Shown here: piece after piece, positions 5,164 to 5,190 of the stretch
How positions within the stretch are numbered: position 1 is the stretch's first letter
How the letters are laid out: each line of letters begins with the position of its first letter
Source of the DNA: Pseudobutyrivibrio sp. UBA1225
GTDB taxonomy: Bacteria > Bacillota > Clostridia > Lachnospirales > Lachnospiraceae
Direction: 5' to 3'
Assembly (NCBI GenBank): GCA_002309345.1
Contig: DBWZ01000035.1
Location: 1-5,190 of the forward strand
Length of the DNA: 5,190 nucleotides
Translations under genes and position numbers: made by a program
Notes under the pieces: generated by a model
Database searches by the model: none
Told to the model about the DNA's origin: nothing
What the model saw: only the letters and a program-made list of their open reading frames with translations

Positions 5164-5190
5164 TTATTCGAATGCAGCAGCACAATCCTG
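5164..5190 (-). CDS. possible C-terminal end of a gene upstream of larE (partial)
   Basis: One minus frame entering from the right edge reads Q-D-C-A-A-A-F-E and then TAA (5164-5166), which would end 14 nt before the larE ATG, a spacing typical of operons. Another frame is also open here and would overlap larE. Eight codons are too few to identify a product. A LarA-type racemase or nickel transport gene would fit the pathway but is not shown. Confidence 0.25.
   Translation of the reverse strand, partial: QDCAAAFE

Overview
The window looks like chromosome from a low-GC Gram-positive anaerobe of the Clostridia, most likely a Lachnospiraceae member of the Butyrivibrio/Pseudobutyrivibrio type. 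This rests on AT-rich intergenic DNA, strong AGGAGG-type ribosome binding sites, textbook vegetative promoters, a stand-alone HPr-like protein, and the style of the EAL/HDOD and Lar proteins. The taxon is inference; no marker gene is present.

Left part, + strand: a leader of about 190 nt with an extended -10 promoter and a hairpin precedes a 407-residue protein with a degenerate EAL-like N-terminus and a C-terminal HDOD domain, closed by a clear intrinsic terminator (1456-1499). A gene-free stretch (1418-1805) follows, ending in a near-consensus promoter (1725-1753) that drives a 74-residue HPr-fold protein. That protein has lost the catalytic histidine but kept the regulatory serine position, so it resembles Crh. 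A near-symmetric terminator (2046-2078) closes it.

Middle part: 2031-2355 is non-coding space between convergent transcription units. Its first part is very AT-rich. The second (about 2190-2355) is markedly richer in G+C, contains several stem-loops and only short broken open frames, and is bordered by a 12-bp inverted repeat. I could not identify it. It is the best candidate here for an unannotated small RNA or a decayed gene or element.

Right part, - strand: larE, larB and larC lie in that order of transcription, 3 and 16 nt apart, and form one operon for the nickel-pincer nucleotide (NPN) cofactor. LarB makes the dicarboxylated pyridinium mononucleotide from nicotinic acid adenine dinucleotide, LarE turns the carboxylates into thiocarboxylates, and LarC inserts nickel with CTP. 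LarC is one uninterrupted frame, and LarE has three cysteines suggesting the [4Fe-4S] rather than the sacrificial type. No larA (lactate racemase) or nickel transporter lies in the window. A few codons of a possible upstream gene reach in at the right edge.

Apart from the unexplained intergenic segment, this is mostly recognisable housekeeping and cofactor biology. I see no CRISPR array, tRNA, rRNA or intact mobile element.
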